DNA of 64,000 nt from Calditrichota bacterium (GTDB lineage: Bacteria > Zhuqueibacterota > Zhuqueibacteria > Zhuqueibacterales > Geothermadaptataceae): NCBI GenBank assembly GCA_008501765.1, contig QQUE01000002.1, positions 1,238,336 through 1,302,335 on the forward strand, read 5' to 3'. The notes under the pieces were generated by a model. It ran no database searches, was not told where the DNA came from, and saw nothing but the letters and a program-made list of their open reading frames with translations. Below, in pieces: positions 63,565-64,000 of the stretch (positions within the stretch are counted from its first letter, which is position 1; each line of letters starts with the position of its first letter). A program made the position numbers and the translations under genes.

Positions 63565-64000
63565 ATGACTGGTCATGCGTTTTTTCAAAAAGGAAAAATA
63601 GGAATTACACTTCTGTTGCTCCTTTTTTCTGCACAGAATACTTTTGCTCAATCTTCTGTGCGTGCTAATTTGGATGGGGCTTATTTCCAAGGTGCTGATA
63701 GTAATTATTATTTAGAGGTTTATTACTCAATCGCAGATGCGGTGTTTGCTGAAATTCAGACAAAGAATAATAAAGCTGAGGCTGGCATTGTATTCAATCT
63801 GGTGATTACCCGAGATGATTCAGTTTGGGCAACAAAAGTTTGGAAGGTTGAGAAAACTATTGCAGATTCGACGCTGGCACAATCACAAAATTCTGTTGTC
63901 GATGCATTGCGGTATGTGGCAAACAGACCTGGAAAATATAATGTCAAATTGTATACAAGAGCTATGGATATTTCCGGATATCCCGATAGCGCTCAGGTCG
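63565..64000 (+). CDS. GWxTD-domain-like secreted protein, 5' part
   Basis: Truncated by the window edge: 145 complete codons from ATG 63565, no stop. A signal peptide (MTGHAFFQKG, then a Leu-rich core, ends FAQ/SS) is followed by a domain with YYLEVYYSIADAVF, AGIVFNLVITRDDSVWATKVWKVEKT and PGKYNVKLYTRAMD (segments). This pattern is that of the N-terminal half of GWxTD-domain proteins of the FCB group. The GWxTD motif itself would be further right and is not visible. Function unknown. Confidence 0.6.
   Translation, partial: MTGHAFFQKGKIGITLLLLLFSAQNTFAQSSVRANLDGAYFQGADSNYYLEVYYSIADAVFAEIQTKNNKAEAGIVFNLVITRDDSVWATKVWKVEKTIADSTLAQSQNSVVDALRYVANRPGKYNVKLYTRAMDISGYPDSAQV

Noticed and set aside
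1-64000. CRISPR arrays, rRNA genes, prophage genes, insertion sequences or toxin-antitoxin pairs
   Set aside because: None found: no regularly spaced repeats, no transposase or integrase motifs and no rRNA sequence in the window.

Overview
The window looks like a chromosomal segment of a Gram-negative bacterium of the FCB superphylum, most likely a Calditrichota/KSB1-like or similar uncultured lineage. The evidence is four PorV/PorQ-type (UPF0164) outer-membrane proteins, secreted proteins ending in FlgD-like/type IX secretion sorting domains, a PorD-like DUF4835 protein, an ExbB-ExbD-ExbD-TonB operon, a TonB-dependent receptor with an N-terminal carboxypeptidase-regulatory domain, a short (285 aa) primary sigma factor and a GWxTD-type protein at the right edge. 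Unlike typical Bacteroidetes, many genes have clear Shine-Dalgarno sequences, several starts are TTG or GTG, and canonical TTGACA-17-TATATT promoters are present. The lineage call is inference from gene content.

Layout. 1-5200: lipoprotein, divergent polysaccharide deacetylase, pdxJ, asparaginase, HAD phosphatase, GxxExxY protein. 5200-11700: envelope genes (lipoprotein, beta-propeller with FlgD-like tail, two PorV-like proteins flanking an AT-rich CreD-like membrane protein, small lipoprotein). 11700-19080: S41 protease, the exbB-exbD-exbD-tonB operon, a second lipoprotein of the family seen at position 113, an ECF sigma/anti-sigma pair and two glycosyltransferases. 19068-29279 is mostly minus strand: GAF-GGDEF diguanylate cyclase, a GT9/DUF6913-like protein, helix-hairpin-helix outer-membrane protein, PorV-like protein, TPR lipoprotein and a large subtilisin; the PorD-like gene (24120) is on the plus strand. 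29836-43300: threonine aldolase, solute-binding protein plus histidine kinase, primary sigma factor, priA, MFS transporter, metallophosphoesterase, a roadblock-MglA-roadblock polarity module and a small secreted protein. 43600-52570: tRNA-Leu(UAG) and the proteostasis cluster tig-clpP-clpX-lon, then engB, a class V aminotransferase and a 3-phosphoglycerate dehydrogenase-like gene. 52663-62942: an NtrC-type sigma-54 activator followed by a lipoprotein, a TonB-dependent receptor, a 1142-aa secreted protein and a PorV protein. The right edge is a truncated GWxTD-like gene.

The most interesting signal is a probable sigma-54 regulon. Near-consensus -24/-12 elements (TGGCATR-N4-TTGC) lie upstream of the outer-membrane operon at 54488, right after the NtrC-type activator, and, on the minus strand, upstream of the diguanylate cyclase at 19068-20306. 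A weaker one lies in front of the small secreted protein at 42727, next to the MglA module. Together they suggest that one activator, perhaps fed by the orphan kinase at 32138, links c-di-GMP signalling, the cell surface and secretion. This is a hypothesis; rpoN itself is not in the window.
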